Made by a program: the position numbers and the translations under genes. From Eucalyptus grandis (taxonomy: Eukaryota; Streptophyta; Magnoliopsida; Myrtales; Myrtaceae), in NCBI RefSeq assembly GCF_016545825.1, contig NC_052620.1, positions 42,036,620 to 42,100,619 on the forward strand: 64,000 nucleotides of DNA, in the 5' to 3' direction. The notes beneath the pieces were generated by a model that ran no database searches, had not been told where the DNA came from, and was given only the letters and a program-made list of their open reading frames with translations. Of the stretch, positions 34,350-46,379 are shown in pieces. Position 1 is the first letter of the stretch. Each line of letters starts with the position of its first letter.

Positions 34350-34707
34350 TGTTGTAAAATATTGCGTTGCAAATATATAATAGAGAAGAGATTGAGAAGA
34401 GAAAATCATTTACCAGAGATCGTAGAGAAAGTCAGATGAGAGAATTTTATTTCCAGTGTATGACTGTTCTATGACTGTTATGATTGTGTTCTATCTTGTT
34501 GTATTTCAAAACTAAACTCCTATTCATAGGAGAACGAGAATATACTTATCATTAATATCAATGTATCGAATGATACATGTACTAGATATGGGAGATAAAC
34601 ATTCATTGTATAGGGAGATGTACTTAGAATGTATGATACAAATGTACCATAATAAGTACATTAGATAAGGTGAATATAATGAATAATCATTCATATATTT
34701 CATAACA
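34350..34707 (-). repeat. 5' LTR of the gag-only element
   Basis: On the minus strand starts TGTTATGAAATATATG and ends 'tattttacaaca'. About 11 bp longer than its partner because of small indels. The right flank CTCAT matches the left flank. Confidence 0.92.
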
Positions 34708-34712
34708 CTCAT

Positions 34713-35735
34713 CAATTTCTTCGTCCTCCTCCTGCCAGAGTCACCTCCATGCGTCAGCCTCCGCGTGTCCACAGCTGACGCCCATCCAAGCCAACACTGT
34801 TGCACGTCCAAACCAAACCACCCCTCCATCGATCTTGTTGTTAGCTTCATCTTCACTTGAAAGAGTCCTACGTCTCTATCGTCTTTGTGGTCATCTTTAC
34901 CCGTTTGAGAACAAATTGCCAGAAATCTGGAAAAAATAGAAGTCTTTTGAGAAAAAAAAATTAGGGAAAAATCTTTGAGACAAGGAAGGGGCAATGGGTT
35001 TCTCGGCTTGTCATTTTAGCCAAAAAATCTGGAGTTTACGGAGCAACGCAGGTGAAAAATCAATGGGTCTATAAGCTTGTCCTCTTGGCCAAATGTAGAA
35101 GACATGGCCGCAAACAACTTAGAGTTATGGGGAATCTGCGGAAGCTGGGGAAAAAAAAGAAACCCATAAACTAGAATGCTAAAGGTCTCCTTTTTTAATT
35201 GCAGCTCATGGCCATAATAAAAAAAAAACCTCAATTTGTCTTTGTTTTCGTCTTCCCGATGGCCAACTTCCAGATCTGAAACAAAACCTCGTCCATGGCG
35301 ACAAACGAGGTCAAGATGTCAATTGTTGTTGGGCTCTTGTGGAGGGAGGGAACTCAAATCATGGCTGGCGCGGCGACCACAGCAAGGTGGAGGGCTTGTG
35401 GATGGAGGTTGCATGGACCAAGGGTGGGAATTTGATAAGAGCGACCGGAGCGGTGGCCACGAAGGAGGAGAAAGAGAGAAAAAAAGATTTTTAATTTATT
35501 CTTTTTTCTACCTTTAGAATACACGTGTCAAATGGTGATTGGGTAAATTTAACAAAATGCACTCCACATATAATGGTGGCGTGGTGAGAAGCATCCGCCG
35601 AATATTTTCTCACTGTGAGATATCAAGATTAAGCTTCTTAAAAACGCTACTAAGGATGGGATTGGCCATTTAGCCCAAAATTTCCTTAAAACACAGGCCA
35701 AATTCAACACCTTGGATTCAATGATAGAGAAAGAC
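34713..35735. other. Intergenic DNA, no gene recognised
   Basis: Mixed-composition sequence with short frames on both strands and no family resemblance. It lies between the gag-only element and a MITE-like element. Confidence 0.6.
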
Positions 35736-36353
35736 TAAGAGTGCAAACGATAACCTTTCTATTTCTGTTTCAGAACTATTTTTCTATTCCAGATTTATAT
35801 TTGGAACATAAATCCGTTTGGTAAAATTATTTTGATTTTTCAATATATGGAATAAATTTCTACTAAAAAAATAGGTTTGAAACAAAAACCAGAAGTAATT
35901 TTTTTTTTTTACTTATGTATTTCTAAAATAAAAATGAAAAATAAAAACTCTTATTATTATTTATCCTCGCTACTACCCAGTCACCCATTTGCTAATACTA
36001 GCCGCTGGCCATCGTATTGTCCACATTGCCACCGCCGTTATTCGTCCGTTGCCGTCTACCGCAGGTCGCCATCCACAGCCATGGTCCGCCGATGGCTGCA
36101 GCTATCTACTGGTGGCCGCCGAGCGCCATCCCTAGCCACCATCTGCTGTCCGCCGTTGCCCGTCGTCCTCCATGGCCTGGGAGGGAGTAATTTTGTATTG
36201 TTATTAAACAAATTTCTATTCTAGGAATAGAAATTTTGTGTTATTATCAAATGCGTATTTTGCTTAGAAACTCATCTAAGAATAGAAGTAAAAAAATCTA
36301 TTTCTCTTTCAGAAATTAATATTTAACTAGATGGTTATCATTTGTACCCTAAA
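35736..36353. mobile_element. MITE-like element with ~22-bp terminal inverted repeats
   Basis: The left end 'taagagtgcaaacgataacc' (35736 on) matches the reverse complement of the right end, 'ttagggtacaaatgataacc', at 16 of 20 positions. The inside holds 'tctatttctgtttcagaa'-like subterminal words at both ends and a GC-rich centre (36000-36180) with no transposase. A non-autonomous DNA transposon of about 0.6 kb is the best reading. A target duplication is not clear. Confidence 0.6.
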
Positions 36354-36726
36354 TAACCTTGATTATCTCGGGCCTTCTTCTTATCCTCTGCCTTAAATTG
36401 GCTTTATAATCCTTTGATTGGCTGCAAGGTGCTCGCATGGTCATTTTCGAAGAGTAGATTCTGTTGTTATCAAGGGGACTTTGTCAATTCAAGATAACCA
36501 AACCATTTTCTTATGTATTATTAGTTATCAAAACGCCTAATTCTAATCTCTTAATCAAGGAGATCATAATTTATCATTACTAATTTATCTTATAGAACAT
36601 CATGGATTCTCGATAAGTAATAAATGATGATGAAACAGGCCACTCAATTACCATGAACAACTTTAACCCAAGAAAAGGAAATGACCATGAACAACAATAA
36701 GAAGCACACATCAAATTACCAATGTG
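36354..36726. other. 3' flank of locus 5, nothing recognised
   Basis: AT-rich intergenic DNA without coding potential. It contains the downstream side of the minus-strand UGT pseudogene. Confidence 0.6.
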
Positions 36727-38260
36727 TTATAGGGTACGGAGCATGTTAACCAGCCTTTCAATATTGGTCTGAGAAGAACCGCCCGGTCTGGTTGCTGCCT
36801 CCCCTCTCCTTTCACTCCATGGCCTTCTCTCTCGCCTCTCTCCCCTTCTCCCTTTCCATCAACTCCCTCACCACCCCTTCAACTCTCCCTCCCTTCAAAC
36901 CATCACTTCTGCCATAGATCATCTCCAGCCCGATCCCCCACCTCGTGCACGAATACAGGCTGTTCATATGCTGCTCGGTGAAGAAGGGCCAGAAAACGAG
37001 CGGCACTCCCGCGCACACGCTCTCCAACGTGGAGTTTCACCCGCAATGCATCACGAAGCCTCCCGAGCTGTGGCTCAAGACCCTCTCTTGAGCGCACCAC
37101 CCCACGATCAATCCTCTATCCCTTATCTCCTCCCTGAACTCTTCTGAGATCACGTCTTCCCTGCCGTCAACCACGTTCGGCCTGATGACCCACAAGAAGG
37201 GACATTTGCTATCGGCGAGTCGCCAAGCGAATGCTCTCAGTTCTTCTTGAGTCACCGTTATTAAGCTCCCGAAGTTCACGTACAGCACTGACTCAGGCTC
37301 TCTTCCGTCAAGCCAACCCAAGCATCCGCCATCTTCCCTCCATAGAATTGATTATATGGACTCCAACGAGTTTGGCGATGGAAGGAGCTGTTGGTGGCGC
37401 ATGGGAAGTGGGCCTAGTGTGTAAAGCTACGGATACTTGGCTTTGATGGCCTCTACTACCTCCCCTTCCAAATCGTCGAAAGTGCTGAGGATCACGCCGT
37501 CGGCTTTGAAAGCGTTGTTGACAGACTTGGAGTTGTAATTGAACATTATGTCGTCGGGGTTGGCTATTCTGATGAAGGTCGGGAGATCCCTCAATTGGAT
37601 TCCCTGCATCGCGGATATCCAATCAACCTCCGTGTCGAGAAATCCATTACTTAAGCAGCTTTCGTCTACAATTTAATATCTTGTAGGTATAGTGAATGAA
37701 TTAGACAGCATGTAAATTCAATACGCGAAGATAGAGAAATCGTATTACCTACCTTTCAATGGGAATAAGCCTCCATCCATCAGCTCTTCAAAGTGGAGGT
37801 CCCCCAACATGCCGCGACCGCTAGGAGTGAAGAACATCACTTCCAAAACGCCTAATTCTCGGGCACTTTCAAGGTGAAGCTCATCACGCCATCCGAAACT
37901 ATGCACGTGAGAGGAGGGGCATCGAAATTCATGAGCTTCATGACGAGCTCGCGGAACGAACGTAAGCCATCCACCGGCAATGTCAAGCATAGAGAAGGGA
38001 GGTCAAGTATGCCTGTCGGGTTCGAGGGCGGCAATCCATCGGAGATGACCTCGAACCTGAAATCGTCCAAGCCCCGAAGAGTACCCTCTCCCACGGACTT
38101 CTCTAACCTCTGGTGATTGCACTTGGTATGAACTATGAACGAAAGTGACGTGGAATCCTTTGTGATGAAGAAGCTTGGCCAGTTTTAGCATGGGGTTTAT
38201 GTGGCCCTGCGACGGAAGGGGTATGCACATAGCGTGGGGCTTTGTGACGGATGGCTTCAT
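36727..38260 (-). pseudogene. UGT85-type glucosyltransferase pseudogene (locus 5)
   Basis: Minus-strand start at 38260 ([23 protein letters not shown], catalytic His present). Exon 1 breaks into three frames: one ending after FVHSSY, one carrying [13 protein letters not shown] and CIVSDGV, and one ending DGGLFPLKG at about 37758. An intron of about 110 bp follows. Exon 2 has IQLRDLPTFIR, a stop after IKAKYP at 37427, then LYVNFGSLITV and a partly altered PSPG box (WCAQERVLSH, GGFVMHCG, frame change, MESVCAGVPLVFWPFF) ending EQH in place of the usual DQ/EQQ. A TGG-to-TGA change lies near 36812, and the original stop TAA is at 36727-36729. It is more diverged from the other loci than they are from each other and faces them head-on. 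Confidence 0.9.
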
Positions 38261-38376
38261 GATTGATGATTTCTCTTTCAATACGCAAGTTGGAATGAGC
38301 ACTCGGCACCGGCTTAGGAAGTGGAGCACTGGCTATAGGAGCTCTACTCATAGGAGCTCTACTCTATGTTTATTGG

Positions 38377-38389
38377 TTATTTTTATATA
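38377..38389 (-). promoter_or_regulatory. TATA box of locus 5
   Basis: Reads GCTATATAAAAAT on the minus strand, about 120 bp upstream of the ATG at 38260. A duplicated 'aggagctctact' lies just downstream at 38337-38362. Confidence 0.55.
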
Positions 38390-38390
38390 G

Positions 38391-39149
38391 CTAATATTAA
38401 GGTAGATTAAGACTTCAAGATTCAAAATAACCAGTATATCAACGAGGGGACAAATTAGTCTGAATTTTTGAACAATCAATATGTTTGACTATTGATAATG
38501 ATTTGTTACATCACTTAATAAGTAAAGGAGAAAGAAATCCTAAGTGCGAATATGCCAGCCATAAAGTCAAGCCCAATCTTGAGTTGAAATATCCGTGGTC
38601 CGATTCCCTATTGTCTGATTTTTCTGTTATTATATTATACATGTACGTGAATGAGGTTGGCTCGTAATAACATTTTAAAAGAATTTACACTAATAATTTG
38701 GGAGGCTGAGACGATTTTTACAAATTTAAAATAAAAATCTTGAATTTTTTATTTTTTGGTTCTTTTTATTTTATATATTTTTCATCATAGCCGGCTAATG
38801 TCACAGCTCTCGCCCAGGCGCTCATGAAATCTAGGTGAGTGATGTCTTGCTCCATGGTTTGCGAGGGTGTCGGCCACCCTCACCGGCCGTAATTGGAAAA
38901 AAAAAAAAGAAGAGGAAAAGAAAAAATTTAAAAATTGATAAGTTCAGAAAAGTTTTAGAATTAAAATATTTGTTCACATCAATGCTTGTTATCGATAGTT
39001 ATGTCACACAAGATCAAATTGGTATTTCTATAATAAATTTGAGATTTTTTAATAATTATCTCGGTATCGGCACCATTAGGGACTTGGCCAATTTGCCTCC
39101 GTGTATCAAAGAGGATTAACTCAAGTTCGGGAGAGAAGAACACTAGGAG
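38391..39149. other. Upstream region of locus 5, no gene recognised
   Basis: AT-rich DNA with a poly-A-rich stretch at 38897-38932. It ends at the AGGAG target site (39145-39149) of the solo LTR. Confidence 0.6.
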
Positions 39150-42100
39150 TGTAACATCCTGATTTTCAAGTCTGATTTTGATGAGACGAGTTGGGCTTTT
39201 TCATCGACGTGTCTATAGCCTTTTTCTCTGAGTTAATTAGCCTATTAGGTAAAGTCGTTAAGGAATCTAAATACAATAGACATGAGAATTCAAAGGAATC
39301 GGCGCTACCGTGCTAATCTGCAAGGGTCATTACGGCACCGTTAAAATGGATCAAAGACTGAAGATAGGTCGATTTGATAGAGATATGTGATTAGTGCGTG
39401 AGTGATTCCATTTAATTGCAAAATTTCTGTCGAACGGTATTAGACCGATTTTCTGTCATTTTTGTACCTTGTGTCCGTATTTGAAACTTCGAGATTTTCA
39501 CAACAATCGAGAGTCGCCAATGTGTCGAAGATGTACATTGTGGCTCGAAAATAATCGATCACGAGTCAATTGCATTAAAAATTCCTAGAAGTTACCTAGT
39601 AGATTGGGACGCGCTAAAATCACGTCGAATTGAAATTAACCGCAAAATTGAGCTCGATTTCAGAAATTGAAAGTTCTGCCGTGTCACGATTTATTTTAGG
39701 AATGTCGACTCACTTTCAAATTTTTTTTTTGGAGATTCCGAGATTTTTACGGAAAATCAATTCGAAATTGAATGGAAATTTGGACGGGCTCATTTGAAGG
39801 AAATTTTGATGTGCAATCCGAGCTACTAGGTGATGGGAATTTATGGACATGTGTGGGATTTTTCTTTGATAAAATTAGATTTCGAAATTGAGAATTTGAG
39901 GATGAAATTGAATTCTAAAATCAGTGAAATTCGGAGCTATGGTTTGAGGGTTGATTTTTGGCATCAATTTAGTTGATTCTTGGATTATGTTGGTTAGAAA
40001 GAATTAGGGGGGACAAGGATTCAATGGAGGAGATAAGTATGTTGACTTCTTTTCCCCCAAGCCAGCTGCTCTCCACGGGCGCAGCTTCTCTTTCATTTTC
40101 CACGGAGTTGATCCCTCCACGTCGCCTGACCACCGCCTCTCTCCTTCGTGCGACAGCTTCTGCTTCCGTCTTACTTTCATTTTCCCGAATACTCTTCTTG
40201 CATCCATCTTCATCGAACAGCCCTCCACCCAGCCTTGTCTTCATCCAGTCAACTAGCGAGATTTGCTGTTGATTCCTCTTCATCCACGCACGAGCCGCCC
40301 ACTCCACGCGTCTTCTTCCCTTCATGCATCCATCTTCATCGAAGGCCAAAGCCCACGCTTCCTTCATTCTGGTTTTGCTTTCATTTCCCTTACAGCAACC
40401 CACCGAATTCTCCATCTTCAAGTTTTTGTTGACTGGATTTTCTTCAACGCCTGCAACTTTAATTCGTCCACCACCTTTTGTCCTTTCTTCATCTCACCGA
40501 AGCCATCTCCGCCCATTCGGTGTCTCGGCTTTGCTCGGTCGATTTCCCCCCAGCAGGAGCTCCAAGTGTTGACCGCAAGCCGCTCGCCTCTCCCTCCTTC
40601 GTGCGGCCCAAGCCCACCCGAAGCCAACCACTCGAAGACCCGCTTCAACCCCTTATGATTCAAGACCGAATCCAGCAGTTTCTGTGTGGGTTTTCTTAGC
40701 CCGAACAGCAAGTTCGTTGGCCATTTTCAGTCGATCTGAGCATTCCCTCAGCCTCGCCGTGAGTTCAAGTCTCGGTCGCCGTTGCGCCACTGTCGCCGTG
40801 AGCTGATTTTCGGGCTTAATCGGTGAGTTCTGTTCTAATCCTTTATTAGTGGGCTAATGACACTTAGAGGCGTGTTAGTTAGCTAATTGATGGATTAGTT
40901 ATGTTAATTAGGTTTAGGATGGCTTAGCTAGATTAAGTATATAGTTAGTAGTTAGTTGGTTTATTTAGTTTAGTTAGGTGGATTAGTTAGGAATTAGTTA
41001 GTTTATTTAGTTAGTGTACTTAGATTAAATTATATAGCACGGTTAGATTTAATTATTAATTAGATTATTTATTTTAGTTATTTTAGGTTAATTTAATTAA
41101 ATTCTTTAAATTTATTTATTTTGTAATTTATTTAATTTTCGGTAATTTATTTAATTATTAATTATTTTCCGAAAATTGGGATAGATAAGGTGACCAAAAT
41201 TTCGTGTTGATTGCAATGGTGTGTTCAATTTCTACAATTGGATGTTAATTTGTGCAAATTGAGTGCTGATTAGAATTTTGAGTATTTAATTCTAAAATTT
41301 GTAAAATTCATTATTGATTCAAAAAATCCAGGTGTCGGGTTAAACACCGAAAATGGTTTTATGTACTATATAAACCAGTGGGATTTTAAATTGGAGGATA
41401 TCAATTTTTCTAGTGTGAATTGACCGTGTACCCACACACGACTATTTTATCGTGTATTTTTAATACGAAGAAAATAGGCCAGGTTCACTATTTTAATTGA
41501 GACATTTGAGTGCAATGCACAGTGTCTAGGCCGAGATTGCTTGGTCGTATGTTGGTTAAGAGAAACCGCCTTGGCTACATTGGCCGGATGTTACCCATTC
41601 ATTGGGACTTGGGTCGCAGTGAGATTCGGGACCTACGTCCCTTCGAGGAAGCCGTCTAATTGAAAGACGTAGCTGTGCTCAAAGGAGGTGAGATGACGCT
41701 GGCAATGCCGAGAAGACCGCCGATATTGAGTTGGCCGTACCCTTGAGAGCGTAATTAACAATTGGAACGCATGATTATTGAGTTTGATGCACCCGATTAT
41801 GAGACCAAAACTGTGTGACATGGAATGGGATGTGTCATAACGGTTTGGCCTTATAATCAGGACCCCGGTGATTAATTGAATTGATGAGGTGTTCCAGTTG
41901 TTATGTGCATTGATTTTATGCATTGAATATGAACTATACTAACATGCAGGAAATGAAACTAAGGCGAGGTAAGTCCTCTATGCCAATTGAGTGGTTGTGT
42001 GGTTAGGACACTGCTAAGTGTATTTCCCTCATAATCAGGGCTTAGACCGTGAACTCGCTGAGATTTATATCTCACCCCGTCGTGGGTTTAAAATTTTCAG

Positions 42101-42409
42101 GACCGTAGAGGGAGGACTTGGAGCTGAGCTGAGGTGACCTGAAGAGTAGATTAGATAGGACAGCCTCTTTTTGATAACTAGTCTTTTGGTTATAGACTTG
42201 TGTAAAAGACTCAGTATGTTTATAAAGTGTGGTTTGTTTGTGAATGTGATGTCCTGCTTTTCTATCCCGAGATAGTTACTGTCAGGGGATTTGTTATTTG
42301 CTTCCGCATGTGCAATAAAATAAAAGGGTCGGCGACTCGTCTTGGGAAGTCGCAAAATTTTTATCGATTAGAGAGGGATGGGCAGGCACTCGAGGATTGG
42401 GGTGTGACA
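39150..42409 (+). mobile_element. 3260-bp solo LTR, Ty3/gypsy type
   Basis: Starts TGTAACATCC and ends GGGTGTGACA, typical termini of large plant gypsy LTRs (Tekay-like by length and ends). It is flanked by a perfect AGGAG target duplication at 39145-39149 and 42410-42414. There is no gag or pol inside. The overlapping frames at 39969-40711 are a C/T-rich, non-coding leader-like zone on both strands. A TATA box CTATATAAAC lies at 41366-41375. A solo LTR forms when the two LTRs of an element recombine and the inside is lost. Orientation is inferred from the TATA box and ends. Confidence 0.85.
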
Positions 42410-42411
42410 AG

Positions 42412-43080
42412 GAGTGCCAAAACTTTTTGACGGTGTTTACTTGTGTATGAAAACTTTTTTTTTTTCGCTTACTTAAGTGCCGGATTGGAGTAAAATCATT
42501 CACTTAAGTACAAGTTCTAGCCAAATGTTCCCATGAATTTTTTGAAATTTTTGTTTTTGTTTTTATTTTGCTTTTTTTCTTTAGGGCTGACGAGTGTTAC
42601 CGGTGACCATTGTTGGCCGCAAACCCTCACTTGAGGGCCACCTTGCCCTTGGCCACGAAGGCACCTAGGCCTCACTAGCCGCTGGTGAGGCCGTGACGCC
42701 CTCACCCATGGCCTTCATGGTCAAGGCGAGGCAGCTCTTGCCCAAATCTAGTCGTGAAGGCCATGGTCGAGGGCATCGTGACCTTGCCAGCCCTGGGTGA
42801 AGTGCCATCACCTACAGTCACCTAAAGCTAGTGAGGGCTCTGACAGCCTCACTCAGGGCCTTCATGGTTGACGGCAAGGCGAGCAAGGATTGCTAGTGAC
42901 CCTCGCCGACCATAAAGAAAAAAAAAGCCAAAATGATAATTATAATTATAATTATAATTATAATTATAATGAAATATTATAATAATATTTAAAAAATTGT
43001 CCGCATCATACCAATGAATCCATGTTAAACGACCAGTGTTGGCATTCAAGTGAGCGTCATACGAAAGTTTTGGCACTCTT
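42412..43080. mobile_element. Terminal-inverted-repeat DNA element (non-autonomous)
   Basis: The left end 'gagtgccaaaactttt' (42413 on) is the inverse of the right end 'gaaagttttggcactc' (to 43078). Subterminal repeats 'cttaagtgcc'/'cacttaagtac' are visible at 42470-42510. The GC-rich middle (42600-42900) contains small inverted repeats but no transposase. The solo LTR at 39150-42409 inserted at its very left edge: the LTR target duplication AGGAG includes its first bases. Confidence 0.7.
42936..42970. repeat. (AATTAT)n microsatellite
   Basis: Uninterrupted hexamer array. The same array occurs at 56765-56799 in the downstream duplicate. Confidence 0.9.
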
Positions 43081-43698
43081 TATTTTCTTTTGCCCAAGTT
43101 TAGGCCATATAGCAAATGCAGTTAGGCCATTTCATTACCCTTCTCTTTCAACCCAAGTTGCCAAACTTGTACTTAAGTTTCAAAATTAACCGCTTAATTT
43201 TCCTTCATTATGACATTTATTTCGCTCAATTATAAGATGGAGTGTTCGAGACAACAATGTCTAGGATTTTATTTCTGTGCACACTCCTTATGAACTTAGG
43301 TTACATGGACTATATATTGCTATATGTATTTTTCGAAAGGATATTCTTTTGTATTCAAATTCTTTTGTGGAATGGATTGCGTTAGGTTTCCTCGCTAATC
43401 AAATTTTAAGATACTATATTCATTGTAGAAGGGCTCCCGTGTACTTCTGTTCTCTTGTAATACTTACACGTACCCAATAATTTGTAATTTAATCTTTGTA
43501 CATATAGTTGAATGAACTGTACGCGAGCCAACATTTGGTGTGTCGATAAAGGCCGAGGCCAAATTTCCAAGTGCTTAGAGTCCGTTTATTCATCATGTCA
43601 CATGATACGTTCTTTTATTATTCACTTGTATTCTGACCAACCCCACATATAAAGAGTAATGTAAAAGCACTCTAAGCTAGTCTCGTAAAATTATAAAA
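43081..43698 (+). promoter_or_regulatory. Distal promoter of UGT locus 6, separated by the Sirevirus
   Basis: 43430-43698 is collinear with the locus 3 upstream region (about 15300-15760), sharing 'taatacttacacgtaccca' and 'gaccaaccccacat'. The proximal part of the same promoter resumes at 53175 on the other side of the Sirevirus. 43081-43430 shows nothing recognisable. Confidence 0.65.
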
Positions 43699-43703
43699 TT
43701 GAG

Positions 43704-44606
43704 TGTTGGAGAAATCTTCTGAAGTGTTTTGAAGTTGACAAAACGTTTCCATCAGTCTAGTCGAAGGCTTGCAGACTCTGCTATTTAAAGTCTGAAGACC
43801 TCCGGACAGCCAGACTCAAGACTCAAAGTCTATCCTCATTAACAGTTTCTAATCCGTTGAAGAAAGGCTATCCAGAACTGGATGTTTCATTAAGGATGTG
43901 ACCTTATCGACTGGAGAAGATCTCTTGGCTGGATATGACATAACGGAATCCTTTGTTTGATTATAATTGATTCAAAGATTAAGGATCCGATGATTGGCAA
44001 AGTATACTTGGAAGGTTCTACTTATGGAAACCGAGATCCTGATTGTATGGGCGAACATGATTGATGGGCTATCGACATGTTCCCTAAATAGCTCGAATGA
44101 TCTTCCTAATTGATTCCGTCCAATGGGTAGATTGGAGGAATTCCTTTGGTAAGTGTCAACAGGTATGATGGCATGAAGGAATATATAAGGAAGACATTCC
44201 AGTTGTTCGAGAGGTGCACGATAGAAGAATTCTAAAGTTTGAAGCTCTTTGTTCTTAGTCAATTCATTTGAGCAAATCGTGTAAACAAAGAGAGTCTATA
44301 TTCGTGAGAAACCTTGAGGAAGTGTGGTAGATCATCTACACTTTGTGGAATCAAGGAAGAACTGTGCTATAACTTCTCTTTTGTTCATAGTGAAATCTAG
44401 CCGGTAGGCTGTCGGTGGGAAGAGTGGACGTAGGTTTAGAATAAAGCCGAACCACTATAAATCTTGTGTTCAATTTTCTCTTCCTAACTTTTACTTTACT
44501 TTGATCGAATTTTCCTTTCTATCATTTGCCTAGAATCGCTTCCGTATCTCAAGAATTTGTTTGTGCACCTATTCACCCCCTCTAGGTGCTTATACTAGCT
44601 ATCTCA
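43704..44606 (+). repeat. 5' LTR of Sirevirus copy A
   Basis: 903 bp, TGTTGGAGAAATC to GCTATCTCA. TATA-like 'atatataagg' near 44182 and 'tataaatcttgtg' near 44456. Confidence 0.93.
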
Positions 44607-44608
44607 AT

Positions 44609-44620
44609 TGGTATCAGAGC
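44609..44620 (+). promoter_or_regulatory. Primer-binding site, initiator-Met tRNA
   Basis: TGGTATCAGAGC two bases after the LTR, the standard plant copia primer site for minus-strand DNA synthesis. Confidence 0.9.
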
Positions 44621-44668
44621 TCGTGTACTCACTTTGTTTGAAGTGTTTTACTTCAGAGTTAAAGATCC

Positions 44669-45630
44669 ATGGCTAGTATGTTGGCTCCGGGGCTGGTAGA
44701 AGGCAAGCAATACCTTACCACCTTACTTTGATGGAAAGGATTACAACATATGGAAAAACAAGATGAAAGCATTCCTAAGATCAAAGGATCCTCTAGAATG
44801 GGACGTTGTAGAAAAATGAATCATTCCTAAAGCTGCATCTGTCTCAAAAAGAGGAAAAGATGTTGTTGAGTCTAGCGAAATGACTCAGGAAGAGATAATC
44901 AAGAGACAAGCTCTTGATGCAAAAGCAATTTATTCCTTATATTGTGCTTTATCCCCTACTGAATATAACAGAATATCTTCTTGTGTTACAGCCAAAGAAG
45001 TCTGGGATTGACTACATATTACCTATGAAGAACCGATCGAGTGAAAGAGACTAGAATCAACATTCTCCTCGGCCAATATGAAGCCTTCAAAATGAAACCA
45101 AGAGAATTTATAACTGATATGTTTAGTCGTTTTACAAATATTGTGAATGGTTTTGAAAATCAAGGTCAACCAATTTCTGATCCCATGAAAGTAAACAAGC
45201 TACTGCGTGGACTCTCCAAGGATTGGAATCACATAAAGAGCTCAATCAGAGAGACCCAAAGAATAATGTCACTATCTGTTGATGAGTTGGTTGGGACTCT
45301 TCAGTCTTATGAAGTGGAACGAATCAATGAAGACGAAGACCCTAAAGGTAAGAAATCCATTGTATTAAAATCTAATGATGATTCTGATATTACAGATTCT
45401 GAAGACGATATGGATGATGAGGAACTTGCTCTCATGATAAGAAGATTCAGAAAGCTGAATAGAAAAGGAAGAAGATTCAATCCAAAGAAACAAAGTTTTC
45501 AAAAGCAACATACTAAGTTGAGGATGATGAATCGAACAAAGATGTAGTCTGGCTTTGAATGTAAGAAAAATGGACACATCGACTCCAACTGTCCTCTTCG
45601 AGGGAGAAGAAAGGAAAACTGAAAAGAACC
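44669..45630 (+). pseudogene. Sirevirus gag, copy A
   Basis: Starts MASMLAPGLVEG at 44669. The best stretch, 45041-45547, has ETRINILLGQYEAFKMKPRE and VNKLLRGLSKDWNHIKS, typical of Sirevirus gag. A zinc knuckle-like ECKKNGHIDSNC follows near 45558, its first Cys lost. Stops at about 44818 and 45010 are shared with copy B. Confidence 0.85.
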
Positions 45631-45699
45631 GAAAACTCTTAAAGCTGAAACATGGACTGATACGAGTGTGAAGAAAGTGATGATGATTATGCCAATATA

Positions 45700-46300
45700 T
45701 GTTTGATGGCACAATCGGATTCATATTCGAATTCCGAGACAGATTCAAAAAGCGAATTTGAGGTAAGTAACTTCAAAATCCCTATTAAGGTTTCAAAATA
45801 CATTGATGAATTGTGTTTTAGTCTTAAGACTTCTCTTAAAAAGAATTTCCGAACTCAAGAAGGAAAATTCTGCTCTAAAACAACAGGAAAAATATTTTGA
45901 AAGAAAAAGTGAATTGTTTAGACAAGAATGTTTCTTCTCTTAAAGAAAGTGAAGATAATCTTTTAAAAGAAAATGCATTCTTGAAAAGTGATATCTCAAA
46001 CATTTCCAAAAGATTTTCTATAGGATCTCGAGAAAGCTGGAAAAAATTCTCTTCGTTTCAAAGACCTTATTTCAATAAATCTGGTTTGGGAATGACTACT
46101 GAAACCATTCCTTTAATTGATTTTCCTAAAGTAAAGGAACGAATCAAACAAAGACCCACAAGAGATGCTTACAAAAATCATTTTAAAAGGATCTTTGTAA
46201 AACCAAGAGGTCGCAATGTTCTCAAATGCTCAAAGTGCAATAGTGAGATCATTTTGAAAAAGAATGTCCTATGATTTGGAAACCTCGTTAAAAGGTATGG
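45700..46300 (+). pseudogene. Coiled-coil linker between gag and protease, copy A
   Basis: Acidic stretch SDSYSNSETDSKSEFE then, across a frame change at about 45895, LKEKVNCLDKNVSSLKESED with heptad spacing of Leu/Val. It probably extends the gag protein. Function beyond multimerisation is not evident. Confidence 0.6.
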
Positions 46301-46379
46301 GCAAAAACCGCATATCATACTAACACCAATGGACTCAAGAAAATATGGGTACCAAAGAAGGTTTGAGTTTCTTTTTTAA

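Larger units (their letters stand above)
25603..34707 (-). mobile_element. Gag-only copia-like LTR element, split by a viral insertion
   Basis: LTRs at 25603-25949 (347 bp) and 34350-34707 (358 bp) begin and end TG/CA and are flanked by a perfect CTCAT target duplication (25598-25602, 34708-34712). The minus-strand order is 5' LTR (right), a primer-binding-like 'ttatcagcacgag' just inside it, gag, a short 3' tail with a polypurine tract CAAGGGGGAG (complement of 25950-25959), and 3' LTR (left). Only gag is encoded: between the gag stop (26473) and the polypurine tract there is about 520 bp and no pol. This fits the non-autonomous gag-only (TR-GAG-like) class. The gag is interrupted by about 6.6 kb of caulimovirid DNA in opposite orientation, so the element itself would be only about 2.5 kb. 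Confidence 0.85.

Noticed and set aside
39969..40711. Several open frames on both strands (repeated at 53800-54535)
   Set aside because: They lie inside the solo LTR in a C/T-rich zone, overlap on both strands and differ between the two copies by frameshifts.
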